DNA of 64,000 bases from Natronomonas marina (GCF_024298905.1 NZ_CP101154.1:62001-126000); one strand, 5' to 3'. Shown: positions 8,852 to 18,370, numbered from the stretch's first letter. Notes: a model not told the origin generated them from the letters alone. Numbers and translations are program-made.

Positions 8852-10138
8852 TCAGGTCGCGGCCTCGATGGCGGCGTCGAGGTCCGCGATGATGCGGTCG
8901 GTGTCCTCCAGACCGACCGACAGCCGCACGAGGTCGTCGGTGACGCCGCTGGCCTGCTTTTCCTCGTCGGTGAGCTGCTGGTGGGTCGTCGAGGCGGGGT
9001 GGATGATGAGCGTCTTCGCGTCGCCGACGTTGGCGAGCAGGCTGGCCAGGTCCGTCGACTCGACCGTCGTCCGTGCGGCCTCGTAGCCGGCCTCCAGGCC
9101 GAAGGTTATCATCCCGCCGTAGCCGCCGTCGAGGTACTCGGAGGCGGCGTCGTGGGTCTCGTGGGACTCCAGGCCGGGGTAGGTGACCCACGACACCTCG
9201 GGGTGGTCGGCCAGGTACTCGGCGACGGCCATGGCGTTCTCGCAGTGGCGCTCCATCCGCATCGGGAGCGTCTCCAGCCCCTGAATCGTCGTCCAGGCGT
9301 CGAACGGCGCCTGCTGGTTGCCGAGGTCGCGCATGCCGCGCGTCCGGGCGGTCGCCGCGAAGGCGGCCTCGCCGAAGGCGTCCGCGAAGTTCACGCCGTG
9401 GTAGGCGGGGTTCGGCTTGGCTATCTCGGGGAACCGCTCGGCGTGCTCCGCCCACGGGAAGCTCCCTCCGTCGACGAGGGCGCCGCCGATGGTCGTCCCG
9501 GAGCCGTGGAGCCACTTCGTCGTCGAGTTCCAGACGATGTCGGCGCCGTGTTCGATGGGTCGGCACAGCGCCGGCGTGGCGAAGGTGTTGTCGACGAACA
9601 GCGGGACGCCGGCGTCGTGGGCGATGTCGGCCAGCCGCTCGAAGTCCGGCGTCACGAGCGCCGGGTTGCCGATAGTCTCACAGTGGACGAAGGCGGTGTC
9701 CTCGTCGATGGCCGCCTCGTAGGCCTCGTAGTCCAGCGTGTCGACGAACCGGGTCTCGACGCCGCGGCGCTCTACCGTGTGGGTGAGGTAGGTGTAGGTG
9801 CCGCCGTACAGCGACGACGCCGAGACGACGTTGTCGCCGGCCGACGCCAGAACGAACGTCGCGAGGTCGAACGATGCCATCCCCGAGGCGGTTGCGACGG
9901 CGGCGACGCCGCCCTCAAGCGTCGCCAGCCGCTCCTCGAGGACGGCGTTCGTCGGGTTCATGATGCGGGAGTAGATGTTGCCCGGCTCCCGGAGGGCAAA
10001 GAGGTCCGCCGCGTGCTCGGCGTCCTCGAACTCGTAGGAGGTGGTCTGGTAGATTGGCGGCGCCCGCGCGCCGGTCGTCGGGTCGGCTTCCTGTCCGGCG
10101 TGCAGCGAGTCGGTGTAGAGGTCCTCGCGGTCGAACAT
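8852..10138 (-). CDS. metY: O-acetylhomoserine sulfhydrylase (PLP enzyme), paralog 1
   Basis: A 428-residue Cys/Met-metabolism PLP enzyme expected to form homocysteine from O-acetylhomoserine and sulfide. Family marks: the N-terminal TDSLHAGQ and YQTTSYEF, the cofactor-phosphate region SGMAS, the Asp of FVDNTFATP and the Schiff-base Lys208 in the STTKW motif. Its own promoter is visible: a TATA-like ttaa core at 10164-10170, 27 bases before the ATG. It lies just downstream of metX, which makes its substrate, but 209 bases separate the two. A cystathionine gamma-synthase or gamma-lyase function is less likely given the length and the metX neighbour. Confidence 0.9.
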   Translation of the reverse strand: MFDREDLYTDSLHAGQEADPTTGARAPPIYQTTSYEFEDAEHAADLFALREPGNIYSRIMNPTNAVLEERLATLEGGVAAVATASGMASFDLATFVLASAGDNVVSASSLYGGTYTYLTHTVERRGVETRFVDTLDYEAYEAAIDEDTAFVHCETIGNPALVTPDFERLADIAHDAGVPLFVDNTFATPALCRPIEHGADIVWNSTTKWLHGSGTTIGGALVDGGSFPWAEHAERFPEIAKPNPAYHGVNFADAFGEAAFAATARTRGMRDLGNQQAPFDAWTTIQGLETLPMRMERHCENAMAVAEYLADHPEVSWVTYPGLESHETHDAASEYLDGGYGGMITFGLEAGYEAARTTVESTDLASLLANVGDAKTLIIHPASTTHQQLTDEEKQASGVTDDLVRLSVGLEDTDRIIADLDAAIEAAT

Positions 10139-10200
10139 GCGTTCGGACGACGTGCCTCTCGGTGTTAAGCGGTACCACCTGCGTCAACGTTGGCCGCAGT

Positions 10201-10219
10201 CCCCGACGCGTCGTCGGGG
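10201..10219. other. Perfect hairpin downstream of metX
   Basis: An 8-bp perfect inverted repeat, CCCCGACG and CGTCGGGG, with a 3-base loop, in the 209-base gap between metX and metY paralog 1. It lies about 130 bases beyond the metX stop and upstream of the metY promoter. It has no T-run, so it could be a processing or termination element for the metX transcript or merely a stable GC-rich structure. Confidence 0.3.
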
Positions 10220-10347
10220 CGCGTCGTCGGTCCGTCCGGACACTCGACCGGTCGGGCGTGCGGTGTGGACGGGCGGTGTGGCCCGGCGCGGCCGCGTCGT
10301 CCGACGCTCGGTGGCGTCGGCGCTCTCGGCAGTTTCGGCCGGTATCG

Positions 10348-11550
10348 TCACTTGCCGAAGAGGCTCGTGTGGACGGGTGCGTACTCGTCGCCGTCGTCCT
10401 CGGTGGTGTCGGAGACGGCCTTACCGGCGATGCCCTCGGCGAGGAAATCCGAAAGCGGCGGCCCGACGCGGTCCGGTTCGACGAGGAAGGCGTCGTGGCC
10501 GTGCTCGGAGTCGACGACGTGGTGGGCGGTGTCGGTGTCGGTCGCACGGAAGGACTCGGCCAGTCCCTCGCTTTGCTCGACCGTGAAGTGCCAGTCGCCG
10601 GTGAAACTCACCAGCAGCGCCTCGCCGTCGAAGGCCGCCAGCGCCTCGGCGTCCGAGTCGTAGCCCGCCGCCAGGTCGTAGTTGTCCATCGCGCGGGTCA
10701 GGTAGAGGTAGGCGTTGGCGTCGAACCGCTCGGCGAACGTCTCGCCCTGGTAGTCGAGGTACGACTCCACCTCCCGGTAGGGGAAGAAGCCGGCGGCGGG
10801 GTCGGTGTCGAAGGTGTCGCGGCCGGCGTCCATCCCCGCCGACCGGCGGCCGAACTTGTCCTCCATCGACGATTTGGAGAGGTACATGACGTGACCGATC
10901 TGTCTGGCCAGCGCCAGCCCCTGCGTCGGGTGGTCGTCCCCGTAGTAGTCGCCGCCCTTCCAGTCGGGGTCGGTCGTGATGGCCCGGCGTGCGATGGCGT
11001 CGAGGGCGAGACACTGGGGGTCCAGGCGGGCGGCGGCGGCGACGACCATGAGTCGGTCGACGTGGTCGGGGTGGCGCTTGGCCCACTCGAGGACGTTCAT
11101 GCCGCCGACGGAGCCGCCGACGACGGCGTGGAGGTACGGCACGCCGAGTTCGTCCAGCAGGCGGCGCTGGGCGCGGGTCCAGTCGCCGACGGTCACGGCC
11201 GGGAAGTCGGTGCCCCACTGCTCGCCCGTCTCGGGGTTCGTCGAGGCCGGTCCCGATGTGCCGTAACAGGACCCGGGAACGTTCGCACAGACGACGTAGT
11301 ACTCGGTCGTGTCGATGGCTTTCCCCGGCCCGACGATGTCGTCCCACCAGGCGTGGGCCTGGCCGGCGGTGTCGGCGCGGCGTCGGCCGCCGGCGACGTG
11401 GGCGCTGCCGGTCAGGGCGTGACACACCAGCACGGCGTTGTCGCCGGTGAACTCGCCGTAGGTCTCGTAGGCGACCTCGAGGTCCGGGATCGACTCCCCG
11501 CACTCGAAGGTGAACTCGCCCAGCGAGACGGCGTCTCGGGTGCTGCTCAT
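10348..11550 (-). CDS. metX: Homoserine O-acetyltransferase
   Basis: A 400-residue alpha/beta-hydrolase-fold acyltransferase that acetylates L-homoserine with acetyl-CoA. The nucleophile is Ser147 in GGSVGGM. The catalytic Asp and His are expected in the FTGDW and EHGHDAFL segments near the C terminus, and the [12 protein letters not shown] segment is typical of MetX. The ATG at 11550 overlaps the stop of the upstream metY paralog as ATGA, which implies one transcript and translational coupling; the open frame continues far upstream but only as a shadow of that gene. The product feeds the two MetY enzymes on either side. Confidence 0.95.
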   Translation of the reverse strand: MSSTRDAVSLGEFTFECGESIPDLEVAYETYGEFTGDNAVLVCHALTGSAHVAGGRRRADTAGQAHAWWDDIVGPGKAIDTTEYYVVCANVPGSCYGTSGPASTNPETGEQWGTDFPAVTVGDWTRAQRRLLDELGVPYLHAVVGGSVGGMNVLEWAKRHPDHVDRLMVVAAAARLDPQCLALDAIARRAITTDPDWKGGDYYGDDHPTQGLALARQIGHVMYLSKSSMEDKFGRRSAGMDAGRDTFDTDPAAGFFPYREVESYLDYQGETFAERFDANAYLYLTRAMDNYDLAAGYDSDAEALAAFDGEALLVSFTGDWHFTVEQSEGLAESFRATDTDTAHHVVDSEHGHDAFLVEPDRVGPPLSDFLAEGIAGKAVSDTTEDDGDEYAPVHTSLFGK

Positions 11551-12881
11551 AGGACTCGGTCCAGGTCCGCGACGATGTCCTCGACGTCCTCGATGCCGAC
11601 CGACAGCCGGACGAGGTCGGGTGTGACGCCGCTCTCGCGCTGTTCGGTCTCGGTCAACTGGGCGTGCGTGGTTGAGGCGGGGTGGATGACGAGCGTCCGC
11701 GCGTCGCCGATGTTGGCGAGGAACTTCGCCACCTCGGTCTCCTCGCAGACCCGCTTTGCGGCGTCGTAGCCGCCCGCGGGACCGAAGGCTATCATCCCGC
11801 CGTAGCCACCGACGGACGGGCCGTCGGCCGGCCCGCCGAGGTACTTCGCGGCGAGGTCGTGGGTCTCGTGGGACTCCAGGCCGGGGTAGGCGACCCACGC
11901 CACGTCCGGATGGTCGGCGAGGAACTCCGCGACTGCGGCGGCGTTCTCGCAGTGTCGCTCCATCCGGAGGCCGAGCGTCTCGACGCCCTGCAGCGTCGTC
12001 CAGGCGTCGAACGGCGACTGCTGGTCGCCGAGGCTGCGGGCGCCGCGCTGGCGGGCCGCCGCGACGAAGGCGCGGTCGCCGAACCGCTCGGCGAAGTTCA
12101 GGCCGCCGAAGGCCGGGTTCTCGCCGGCGATTTCGGGGTACTTCTCGGGGTACTCGCCGAACGGGAAGGAGCCGTCGTCGACGAGAATCCCGCCGACGGT
12201 CGTCCCGGAGCCGTGGATCCACTTGGTCGTCGACTCCCAGACGACGTCGGCGCCGTGCTCCAGCGGCCGACAGAGCGCCGGTGTGGCGAAGGTGTTGTCG
12301 ACGACGAGCGGGACGCCGGCGTCGTGGGCGACGGCGGCGATTTCCTCCAGCGGCGGCGTCACGAGCGACGGGTTCCCGACCGTCTCGCAGTGGACGTAGG
12401 CGGTGTTCTCGTCGATGGCCTCGGCGTAGGCGGCGGGGTCCAGCGTGTCGACGAACCGCGCCTCGATACCCCGCCGGCCGGCGGTGTGGGTGAGGTACGT
12501 GTGGGTGCCACCGTAGATGGAGGACGCCGAGACGACGTTGTCGCCGGCCTCGGCGAGGACGAGCGTCGCGGCGTCCAGCGCGGCCATCCCCGAGGCGGTC
12601 GCCAGGGCGGCGGTCCCGCCCTCCAGCGAGGCCAGCCGTTCCTCCAGGGCCGCGACGGTCGGGTTGGCGATGCGGGAGTAGACGTTGCCGTCGTCCTCGA
12701 GGGCGTAGCGGTCGGCCGCCACGTCGGCGTCCGGGAACTCGTAGGAGGTGGTCTGGTGGATGGGCGGCGCGGCGGCGCCGGTCCCGCTGTCCGGGCCCTG
12801 GCCGACGTGGAGACACCGCGTGTCGAAGCCCAACTCGGGACGCGGCGCCGCGTCGCTCCCCCGCGAATCCTCGTTGTTCAT
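11547..12881 (-). CDS. metY: O-acetylhomoserine sulfhydrylase (PLP enzyme), paralog 2
   Basis: A 444-residue PLP enzyme clearly homologous to the protein at 8852-10138. The same landmarks are present: [22 protein letters not shown] and the cofactor Lys220 in ESTTKW. It has an N-terminal extension of about 15 residues and a small insertion ([13 protein letters not shown]) relative to paralog 1. It is the first gene of an operon with metX, overlapping it by four bases. A TATA-like box (12907-12914) lies 27-29 bases before the ATG. Expected reaction: O-acetylhomoserine plus sulfide to homocysteine. Keeping two copies next to one metX suggests different sulfur donors or regulation, which is an inference. 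Confidence 0.9.
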   Translation of the reverse strand: MNNEDSRGSDAAPRPELGFDTRCLHVGQGPDSGTGAAAPPIHQTTSYEFPDADVAADRYALEDDGNVYSRIANPTVAALEERLASLEGGTAALATASGMAALDAATLVLAEAGDNVVSASSIYGGTHTYLTHTAGRRGIEARFVDTLDPAAYAEAIDENTAYVHCETVGNPSLVTPPLEEIAAVAHDAGVPLVVDNTFATPALCRPLEHGADVVWESTTKWIHGSGTTVGGILVDDGSFPFGEYPEKYPEIAGENPAFGGLNFAERFGDRAFVAAARQRGARSLGDQQSPFDAWTTLQGVETLGLRMERHCENAAAVAEFLADHPDVAWVAYPGLESHETHDLAAKYLGGPADGPSVGGYGGMIAFGPAGGYDAAKRVCEETEVAKFLANIGDARTLVIHPASTTHAQLTETEQRESGVTPDLVRLSVGIEDVEDIVADLDRVL

Positions 12882-12890
12882 GTATGCTGT

Positions 12891-12915
12891 GCATATATCT
12901 CTACGTTTCTATAAC
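12891..12915 (-). promoter_or_regulatory. Promoter of the metY2-metX operon
   Basis: On the minus strand, TTATAGAA (12907-12914) lies 27-29 bases upstream of the metY2 ATG, the usual spacing for a leaderless haloarchaeal gene. A second AT-rich core, gcatatatct (12891-12900), lies between it and the gene and could be an operator or a second promoter. The 186-base divergent region also serves the thioesterase gene on the other strand, whose own box is gctttatcat near 13036-13045. Confidence 0.55.
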
Positions 12916-13067
12916 CACCAGTTACGGCAACGCTTGCCGGCCGTCGGTCGACCCCGCGCCGACGGACGGCCGCCGGCCCTCTCGGTAGCGACGGGACGAC
13001 GCCCGGCACGCGGCCCCTGGGGACCTGCCCGCCACAGCTTTATCATCGCTGCCGGTCCCTCCCCGGT

Positions 13068-13487
13068 ATGCAGGCAGTGTTCGAGAACACGGTCCGGTTC
13101 GAGGAGACGGACGCCCAGGGCGTCGTCTTCTACGGCAACTACGTCACCTTCCAGGACGAGGCGTTCACCGCGTACCTGGAGGCCATCGGCTACCCCTACG
13201 AGACGCTGCGGGCGGCCGAGTGGGACGTCCACGTCGTCCACGTCGACCTCGACTACCGGAAGCCGGCGGAGTTCCGCGACCGGTTGCACAACGCCATCCG
13301 CGTCGACGCCATCCGGGAGTCCAGCATCGAGTTCGACTACGAGTGCCGCGACGACGACGGCGACCTCGTCGCCGATGGCGGCCTCGTCCACGTCGCCGTC
13401 GACGAGTCCGGCGAACCGACCCGCGTCCCCGACGAGTTCCGCGAGGCCGCCGTCGCCTTCCAGGAGACGCCGCCGGACCCCGTGTAG
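13068..13487 (+). CDS. Acyl-CoA thioesterase, hotdog fold (YbgC/4-hydroxybenzoyl-CoA type)
   Basis: A 139-residue single-domain hotdog thioesterase expected to hydrolyse an acyl-CoA to the free acid and CoA. The N-terminal signature ETDAQGVVFYGNYVTFQDEA (residues 12-31) contains the Asp and Tyr positions conserved in the 4HBT family, and the length matches. The ATG at 13068 is 27 bases after a TATA-like gctttatcat, supporting leaderless translation. It opens a run of small plus-strand genes but its neighbours give no hint of the acyl group. Confidence 0.85.
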   Translation: MQAVFENTVRFEETDAQGVVFYGNYVTFQDEAFTAYLEAIGYPYETLRAAEWDVHVVHVDLDYRKPAEFRDRLHNAIRVDAIRESSIEFDYECRDDDGDLVADGGLVHVAVDESGEPTRVPDEFREAAVAFQETPPDPV

Positions 13488-13523
13488 GCGGGGGTTTCTT
13501 TTCGCTCGGGCCGAACGCCCGGT

Positions 13524-13910
13524 ATGGTGTCGAACGCCGAGGTCGTCGACCGACTCGAACGACGGCTGATGAGCCTCGGCGTCTACGTCGAGCGGCACGC
13601 CCGCGAGTCGACCGACGACGGCGAGACGCTGCACGTCGAGTACGAGACGGCCGCCGGCGGCCTCGACAGCGGCGACATCGGCAACGTCTGTACGGAACTC
13701 GTCGACGCCCACGGGGACGGCTGGGAGCCCGTGGACTGTCACTTCTGGGCGTTCGCCACCGGCGGCGCCGGTCAGTTCCTCGGCGACTGGGAGGTCCGGG
13801 CGGGGTGGCTCCACGCCCTCGAGCGAGGCGACATCTCCGAGACGGACTTCTCGACGCTCGTGCTGTCGACGCGCCGGCGCGACGAGTCCCCGGAGGACGG
13901 CCCGCGGTGA
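13524..13910 (+). CDS. Conserved-type hypothetical soluble protein
   Basis: A 128-residue acidic protein with an N-terminal helix (VVDRLERRLMSLG) followed by a beta-rich region with several aromatic residues (CHFWAFATGG, WEVRAGWLHALERG). It has no membrane segment and no zinc or nucleotide-binding motif. The ATG is 27 bases after a T-rich box (about 13494-13501). The last codons overlap the GTG start of the next gene (GTGA), so the two are probably co-translated. I do not recognise the family. Confidence 0.65.
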   Translation: MVSNAEVVDRLERRLMSLGVYVERHARESTDDGETLHVEYETAAGGLDSGDIGNVCTELVDAHGDGWEPVDCHFWAFATGGAGQFLGDWEVRAGWLHALERGDISETDFSTLVLSTRRRDESPEDGPR

Positions 13911-14314
13911 CGCTCGCCGAGGCGGTCCGGACGCGTTTGCTCGAGACCCACCGCCCGACGCTGGAGCGTGCGCTCTCCTGTGCGGACGCCGTCGCCGCGG
14001 GCTGGGACGGCGAGACGACGACCGACCGGGCGGCCGTCGTCGACCGCTACCGGACGGTCCTCCGGGAGGCCGACGCCCTCGACCCGCTCGTGGCGGCGCT
14101 CGTCGACGCCGTCGAATCCGCGGGCGGTGACCTCGCGGCCGCGCCGGTCGCCGACGTACCCTACCTCGCGGTCACCGGCCGCGGCGTCGTCCTCCGGGGC
14201 ACGCTCGTCGCGGGCGGCCGCATCGTCGCGACGCTGGGCGCCTTCGAGGTCGCCCCCTACCGCCGCGGCCCGGCCCTCCCGGACGCGCTGGCTGTCGAAC
14301 GGCGGGGCCGGTAG
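13907..14314 (+). CDS. Hypothetical protein coupled to the preceding gene
   Basis: A 135-residue soluble protein starting at a GTG that overlaps the previous stop as GTGA. The N-terminal half is helical (LAEAVRTRLLETHRPTLERAL), with a conserved-looking CADAVAAGW segment. The C-terminal half is a small beta-rich region (YLAVTGRGVVLRGTLVAGG). Longer frames extending upstream are shadows of the thioesterase and the 13524 gene. No family is recognised; the four-base overlap is the best clue that it works with its upstream partner. Confidence 0.6.
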   Translation: MTLAEAVRTRLLETHRPTLERALSCADAVAAGWDGETTTDRAAVVDRYRTVLREADALDPLVAALVDAVESAGGDLAAAPVADVPYLAVTGRGVVLRGTLVAGGRIVATLGAFEVAPYRRGPALPDALAVERRGR

Positions 14315-14376
14315 TTGGCCCCCCGGGTTCCGGCCCCGTAAGAGTCAAACCGACCGGTCCCCTGTCAGTAGATGAC

Positions 14377-15129
14377 ATGGACGTTCGCGTGACGGGGCGT
14401 GGGCCGGCGGAGCCGTTTCTGAGCGCCCGTGACCTGCTTGCGACCGAGCACGACCTCGAGTTGCCCGTGGTCGTGAAGTTCCGTGAGGACCCCGACGACC
14501 GGACGGTCGCGGGCCACTACGACGACCGCCACGAACTGCTCGTCTCCCGGCGGACCGCCAGTTCCGCGATGGCACGGGAACTCGCCCTCCACGAGTTCGC
14601 ACACATGGCCCGCTACGAGGAGGAACACCCCTCCCACGTACAGTCGACCGAGGAGGCGCTCTTTCTCGCCCTGGCGGGCCGCAGCGTCGAGCGGCGGAAA
14701 CTGGCCCACTGCTACCAGATAGCCAACCACATGAAGGACATCTACGCCGACGACATCACGCTGGACATCGGGCCGACCGGGAAACTGGTCGCCTTCCTCG
14801 AGTCGTCGCTGGCGGGCGCCGTCGCGGACTCGCCGCCCCCGTCCCCCGGCGAGTGGCAGCGCTGGACGGGCGCCGCCGACCCCGAGATCACCGCCGTCAA
14901 CGCCGCCTTCGCCCTCGCCCTGCTGGAGCGGCACGACGCCATCGACGACGACCACCGCCTCTACGACCTCGCGGACGCGGCGGCCGCCGACGCGCCCGAG
15001 GTGTCGCTGTCGACGTTCAAGACCCACTTCCGGTCGCTGGGTGCCGACCCCGACGCCTCCGAGTACCGCAAGGCGCTCGTCGACGTCACCCGCGAGTACG
15101 CCCTCTGCGGCGAGCGAGCGGCGGACTGA
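14377..15129 (+). CDS. DUF5781-like protein with HExxH motif (possible metallopeptidase)
   Basis: A 250-residue soluble protein. Residues 72-76 read HEFAH, a zincin HExxH motif, on a helix preceded by a beta strand (HELLVSRRT), as in gluzincin peptidases. A third zinc ligand is not certain; Glu and His residues follow within 10-40 residues (EEEHPSHVQSTEEA). The second half is helical (about 120-240). I associate it tentatively with the haloarchaeal DUF5781 family. If active it would be a cytoplasmic zinc peptidase, since no signal peptide or membrane helix is present. It is followed after 26 bases by a GNAT gene. Confidence 0.7.
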   Translation: MDVRVTGRGPAEPFLSARDLLATEHDLELPVVVKFREDPDDRTVAGHYDDRHELLVSRRTASSAMARELALHEFAHMARYEEEHPSHVQSTEEALFLALAGRSVERRKLAHCYQIANHMKDIYADDITLDIGPTGKLVAFLESSLAGAVADSPPPSPGEWQRWTGAADPEITAVNAAFALALLERHDAIDDDHRLYDLADAAAADAPEVSLSTFKTHFRSLGADPDASEYRKALVDVTREYALCGERAAD

Positions 15130-15155
15130 AGGGGACGCCGCCACATCCCGGAGTC

Positions 15156-15665
15156 GTGAGCGAAGTCACGATTCGCGCCGCCACCGAGGACGACGTCGAG
15201 GGCATCTTGCGGGTCGCCGACCGGGGCTGGCGGGCGGCCTACGGCGACTTCCTCCCCGAGGACGTCATCGACACGGCGATGGCCGAGTGGTACGACGCTG
15301 GCGCCACCGCCCGGACCCTCGACCGCGAGGACGTCGCCTACTTCGTCGCCGACGCCGACCGCCGGGTCGTCGGCTACGTCAGCGGCGGCCCGGCCGACGG
15401 CACGCCCGACGAGGCCGTCCTCGGCGCCATCTACGTCGACCCCGACCGGTGGGGCGAGGGCATCGGAAGCCGCCTCCTCGAGCGGTTCGAGGCCTGGTGT
15501 CTCGACCGCAATCGGCCGTCGATACGGTTCCGCGTTCTCGCGGCCAACGACCTCGGCGCCGCCTTCTACCGGTCGCACGGCTACGAGGTCGCCCACGAGG
15601 AGTCCTCGGAACTGTTCGGCGAACCCGTCACCGACCTGTGCTTCCGGGGGAACGTCGACGAGTGA
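15156..15665 (+). CDS. GNAT family N-acetyltransferase
   Basis: A 169-residue acetyltransferase that would use acetyl-CoA to modify an amine on a small molecule or protein N terminus. The GNAT core is complete: beta strands around YFVADADRRVVGYV, the acetyl-CoA pyrophosphate-binding turn in VDPDRWGEGIGSRLL (Q/RxxGxG/A variant) and the C-terminal NDLGAAFYRSHGYE motif. The GTG at 15156 gives the family-typical beginning VSEVTIRAATEDD; longer frames upstream run through the HExxH gene and are rejected. The substrate is unknown. Confidence 0.85.
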   Translation: MSEVTIRAATEDDVEGILRVADRGWRAAYGDFLPEDVIDTAMAEWYDAGATARTLDREDVAYFVADADRRVVGYVSGGPADGTPDEAVLGAIYVDPDRWGEGIGSRLLERFEAWCLDRNRPSIRFRVLAANDLGAAFYRSHGYEVAHEESSELFGEPVTDLCFRGNVDE

Positions 15666-15738
15666 GGTCCGCCGGGCCGGGACGGTGCGCTCCCACCGAC
15701 GGGCCGGCTCGGGTCCCGTCCCGTTGCGTATGTGAAAG

Positions 15739-15748
15739 GTATTTACCT
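15739..15748 (+). promoter_or_regulatory. TATA box of the arylsulfotransferase-like gene
   Basis: The sequence ggtatttacc is centred 27 bases upstream of the ATG at 15771, the standard haloarchaeal leaderless spacing. It decides the start: the in-frame alternative at 15732 would lie before the promoter core. Confidence 0.6.
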
Positions 15749-15770
15749 GTTCTGGCCGATTTCACATTCA

Positions 15771-17246
15771 ATGTCCCCGCGTGCGGATCTCCGCTCGGCG
15801 CTCGCCGAGCGGGACGTTCCCCGAATCTGGCTGTTTCGTGCCGCCGTCGTCGTCCTCGTGCTCGCGCTGTGTACGCCCGCTGCGGCCTCCTACGTGACCT
15901 ACGAGGAGACGAGCCACCAGCGCGGCACGCTGGAGTCGGTCGCCGAAAACGAGACCGTCATCAGCATCCAGGGCTTCCACTTCGAGGGCGAGGGCAGTTC
16001 GAAGAAACCCTCCGGACTGGTCGGCGTCGACGGCCGCGCCCAGACCGAGTGGACGCTCAACGGCTCCGAGGCCGACTGGCCCGTCGACACCGTCGACCAG
16101 TCGTGGTGGTTCTACGACGTCGACCCGCTGCCGAACGGCAACTTCCTCGTCGTCAACACCTTCCCCGGCGAGACGTTCGTCCACGAGTACGACCCCGAGA
16201 CCGGCGAACGGATCTGGGGCGAGCGGTTCCCCGAGATGGTCGACACCCACGACGTCGCCTACCTGAACGACGAGGAGATCGCCATTGCCAACATGCGCAA
16301 CTACGACGAGGAGGCCGGCGTCAGCGACGACCGGGTCGTCATCTACAACCGCACGCAGGGTGAGATCACCTGGGAGTGGTACTTCCGGGAGCACTACCCG
16401 GCCGACATGGACGGCGGGATGAACGAGGACTGGAGCCACGTCAACGACGTCGACCCCGTCGGCGAGGACCGCCTGCTCCTGTCGCCGCGGAACTTCGACC
16501 AGGCCATCGTCGTCAACCGCACCACCGGCGACATCGTGATGCAACTCGGTGAAGACGGCAACCACTCCGTGCTCAACGAGCAGCACAACCCCGACTACTT
16601 CGAGAGCGAGGACGGCACGCCGACGATGCTGGTCGCCGACAGCGAGAACGACCGCATCGTCGAGTACGCCCTCACCGACGAGTGCGAGCGGCCCGAGGGC
16701 GTCGAGAAGGCCGGCAACCGCCTCGACTGCGAGTGGGAACTCGTCTGGGAACTCGGCGGCCCCGAGCAGTTCAACTGGCCCCGGGACGCCGACCGCCTGC
16801 CGAACGGCAACACCCTGGTGACCGACTCGCTGAACCACCGCGTCATCGAGGTGACGCCCACCGGCGAAATCGTCTGGGAGTACTACGTCGGCTGGGGCCC
16901 TTACGACGCCGAGCGGGGCGAAACGGAGTCGTCGGGCCCGACGATGCAGGACATGAACGTCTCCGGGTCCTACGACGTCAACGGCAGCGCTGGCCTCGAA
17001 CCCGGCACCGGCAACAGCACGACGCTGGCGGGGTGGATGTCCGCGATGGCGGCCGGCACGCCCGCCGAGGCGTCCGTCGACGAGGCCGCCCAGCGGTGGT
17101 CCCACGTCGCCCCCTGGATATACCCCGTCTGGATGTCCGACTGGGACTTCGCGTACGTCATCCTCGCCGTCGTCCTGTCGCTCGTCTGGGCCGTCTACGA
17201 GGGCTACCGGAAGCGCGGCGTCGTCGTCGACGCGGTGGCGGGCTGA
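15771..17246 (+). CDS. Membrane-anchored arylsulfotransferase-like beta-propeller protein
   Basis: A 491-residue protein with a membrane helix at each end (about 20-38 and about 455-475) and a large extracytoplasmic domain between. That domain is built of repeated beta-propeller blades, for example WFYDVDPLPNGNFLVVN, DVAYLNDEEIAIANM, HVNDVDPVGEDRLLLS and DADRLPNGNTLVTDS, each carrying the LPNGN-type turn seen in arylsulfotransferase (ASST) and NHL-like propellers. It is commonly annotated as aryl-sulfate sulfotransferase, but I cannot identify the catalytic histidines of the bacterial enzyme with certainty, so a sugar- or ligand-binding propeller is also possible. It ends convergently with rpsG. 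Confidence 0.75.
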   Translation: MSPRADLRSALAERDVPRIWLFRAAVVVLVLALCTPAAASYVTYEETSHQRGTLESVAENETVISIQGFHFEGEGSSKKPSGLVGVDGRAQTEWTLNGSEADWPVDTVDQSWWFYDVDPLPNGNFLVVNTFPGETFVHEYDPETGERIWGERFPEMVDTHDVAYLNDEEIAIANMRNYDEEAGVSDDRVVIYNRTQGEITWEWYFREHYPADMDGGMNEDWSHVNDVDPVGEDRLLLSPRNFDQAIVVNRTTGDIVMQLGEDGNHSVLNEQHNPDYFESEDGTPTMLVADSENDRIVEYALTDECERPEGVEKAGNRLDCEWELVWELGGPEQFNWPRDADRLPNGNTLVTDSLNHRVIEVTPTGEIVWEYYVGWGPYDAERGETESSGPTMQDMNVSGSYDVNGSAGLEPGTGNSTTLAGWMSAMAAGTPAEASVDEAAQRWSHVAPWIYPVWMSDWDFAYVILAVVLSLVWAVYEGYRKRGVVVDAVAG

Positions 17247-17333
17247 ACCGGGGGCGGCGGGTTCGACTTCCCGTTCCGCGACCGGCCGCGGGGCTGTCGG
17301 GCGACGTGAAACCGAGAGAAGACGGAAAACGAC

Positions 17334-17945
17334 TTAGCGAGCGGCCGCCGCGACGCGCTCCTGTTCTTCCTTCTGGCTGACCGGGTACGCCTGCAGGTCG
17401 TAGTTGGCGGCGCCGACGAGCTGGTTGGCCAGCGCCTCCTCGACTGGGGTCGGCGTCTTGAACGACGCGTTGTAGGTGCCCTGGGCGATGAACTTCAGCG
17501 CCTGGTCGACGCGGCGCTGGGGGGCCACGTCGACGGCCTTCGGGACCGAGATGCCGCCGTACTTCAGGCGGACCGTCTCCTCGCGCGGACCGGCGTTCTC
17601 GACGGCCGTCACGAGCACCTGGACCGGGTTCTCCTCGGTCCGCTCGTGGACGATGTCGAACGCCTCCCGGACGATGCGGGTGGCCTGCTGCTTCTTGCCG
17701 GTGTTCTCGTCGGTCTGCATCAGCCGATTGATGAGCCGCTCGACGACCGACAGCTCCGACTTCTTGAACTGCTTGTCGGTGTGTCGCCCCATCGTGTGGG
17801 CGATGGGCGTCACCGTGATGTAGCGCTGCGTCGAGGGGTCGCCGTACTCGATGCCGGAGACCTCCCACTCGCCGAACAGCTTCGCCGAGACGCGCTCGTC
17901 GTCCGTCGAGGCGGGCGCGTCCGGTTCGGGCGCTTCCGAACTCAT
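17334..17945 (-). CDS. rpsG: Small ribosomal subunit protein uS7
   Basis: A 203-residue archaeal uS7, a head protein of the 30S subunit that binds 16S rRNA near the decoding site. It has an acidic, low-complexity N-terminal extension typical of haloarchaea, then the conserved core: [46 protein letters not shown] and KFIAQGTYN. The ATG at 17945 overlaps the rpsL stop (ATGA), so the pair is translationally coupled. In many archaea fusA follows here; in this window the next gene is the convergent arylsulfotransferase-like gene instead. Confidence 0.97.
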   Translation of the reverse strand: MSSEAPEPDAPASTDDERVSAKLFGEWEVSGIEYGDPSTQRYITVTPIAHTMGRHTDKQFKKSELSVVERLINRLMQTDENTGKKQQATRIVREAFDIVHERTEENPVQVLVTAVENAGPREETVRLKYGGISVPKAVDVAPQRRVDQALKFIAQGTYNASFKTPTPVEEALANQLVGAANYDLQAYPVSQKEEQERVAAAAR

Positions 17946-18370
17946 CGGACTGGCTTCTCCGCGTTCCCGCGGACGAGTTCGATGAGCGAGACGCCGTTCA
18001 CCTTCTCGACCTTGTAGTTGACACCCGAGAGGTCGCCCATCGCACGACCCTTGGCGCCGCCGATGCCCGCGATGGTGACCTCGTCGTGTTCGTCGATAAA
18101 GGAGATGGCACCGTCGCCGGGGCAGAAGGCGGTGACCTGCTTGCCGTTCTTGATGAGCTGCACCCGGACGCACTTCCGGATGGCCGAGTTGGGCTGCTTT
18201 GCCTCGATGCCGACCTTCTCGAGGACGATGCCCCGACCCTGCGGGGCGCCCTCGAGGGGGTCGGACTTCTTGCCGAGTCCGCGAGCACGGCGCGCGTAGT
18301 CCGAGTCGGACCACCGATGTTTCTGGCGGTCCTTCTTGAGTTTGCGCGCGGCGTATTTGCCGTTCGCCAT
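17942..18370 (-). CDS. rpsL: Small ribosomal subunit protein uS12
   Basis: A 142-residue archaeal/eukaryal-type uS12, which contacts the decoding centre of the 30S subunit. Conserved segments include [15 protein letters not shown], the [15 protein letters not shown] loop and [17 protein letters not shown]. It is the first gene of a two-gene unit with rpsG. A TATA-like core cttaag (18398-18403) about 30 bases upstream of the ATG gives it its own promoter, separate from the RNA polymerase operon. Confidence 0.97.
   Translation of the reverse strand: MANGKYAARKLKKDRQKHRWSDSDYARRARGLGKKSDPLEGAPQGRGIVLEKVGIEAKQPNSAIRKCVRVQLIKNGKQVTAFCPGDGAISFIDEHDEVTIAGIGGAKGRAMGDLSGVNYKVEKVNGVSLIELVRGNAEKPVR

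Noticed and set aside
10348-12894. An 848-codon minus-strand frame covering metX and metY paralog 2
   Set aside because: Only the part from 11550 is MetX; the upstream portion is an out-of-frame reading of metY2, rich in Arg and Pro.
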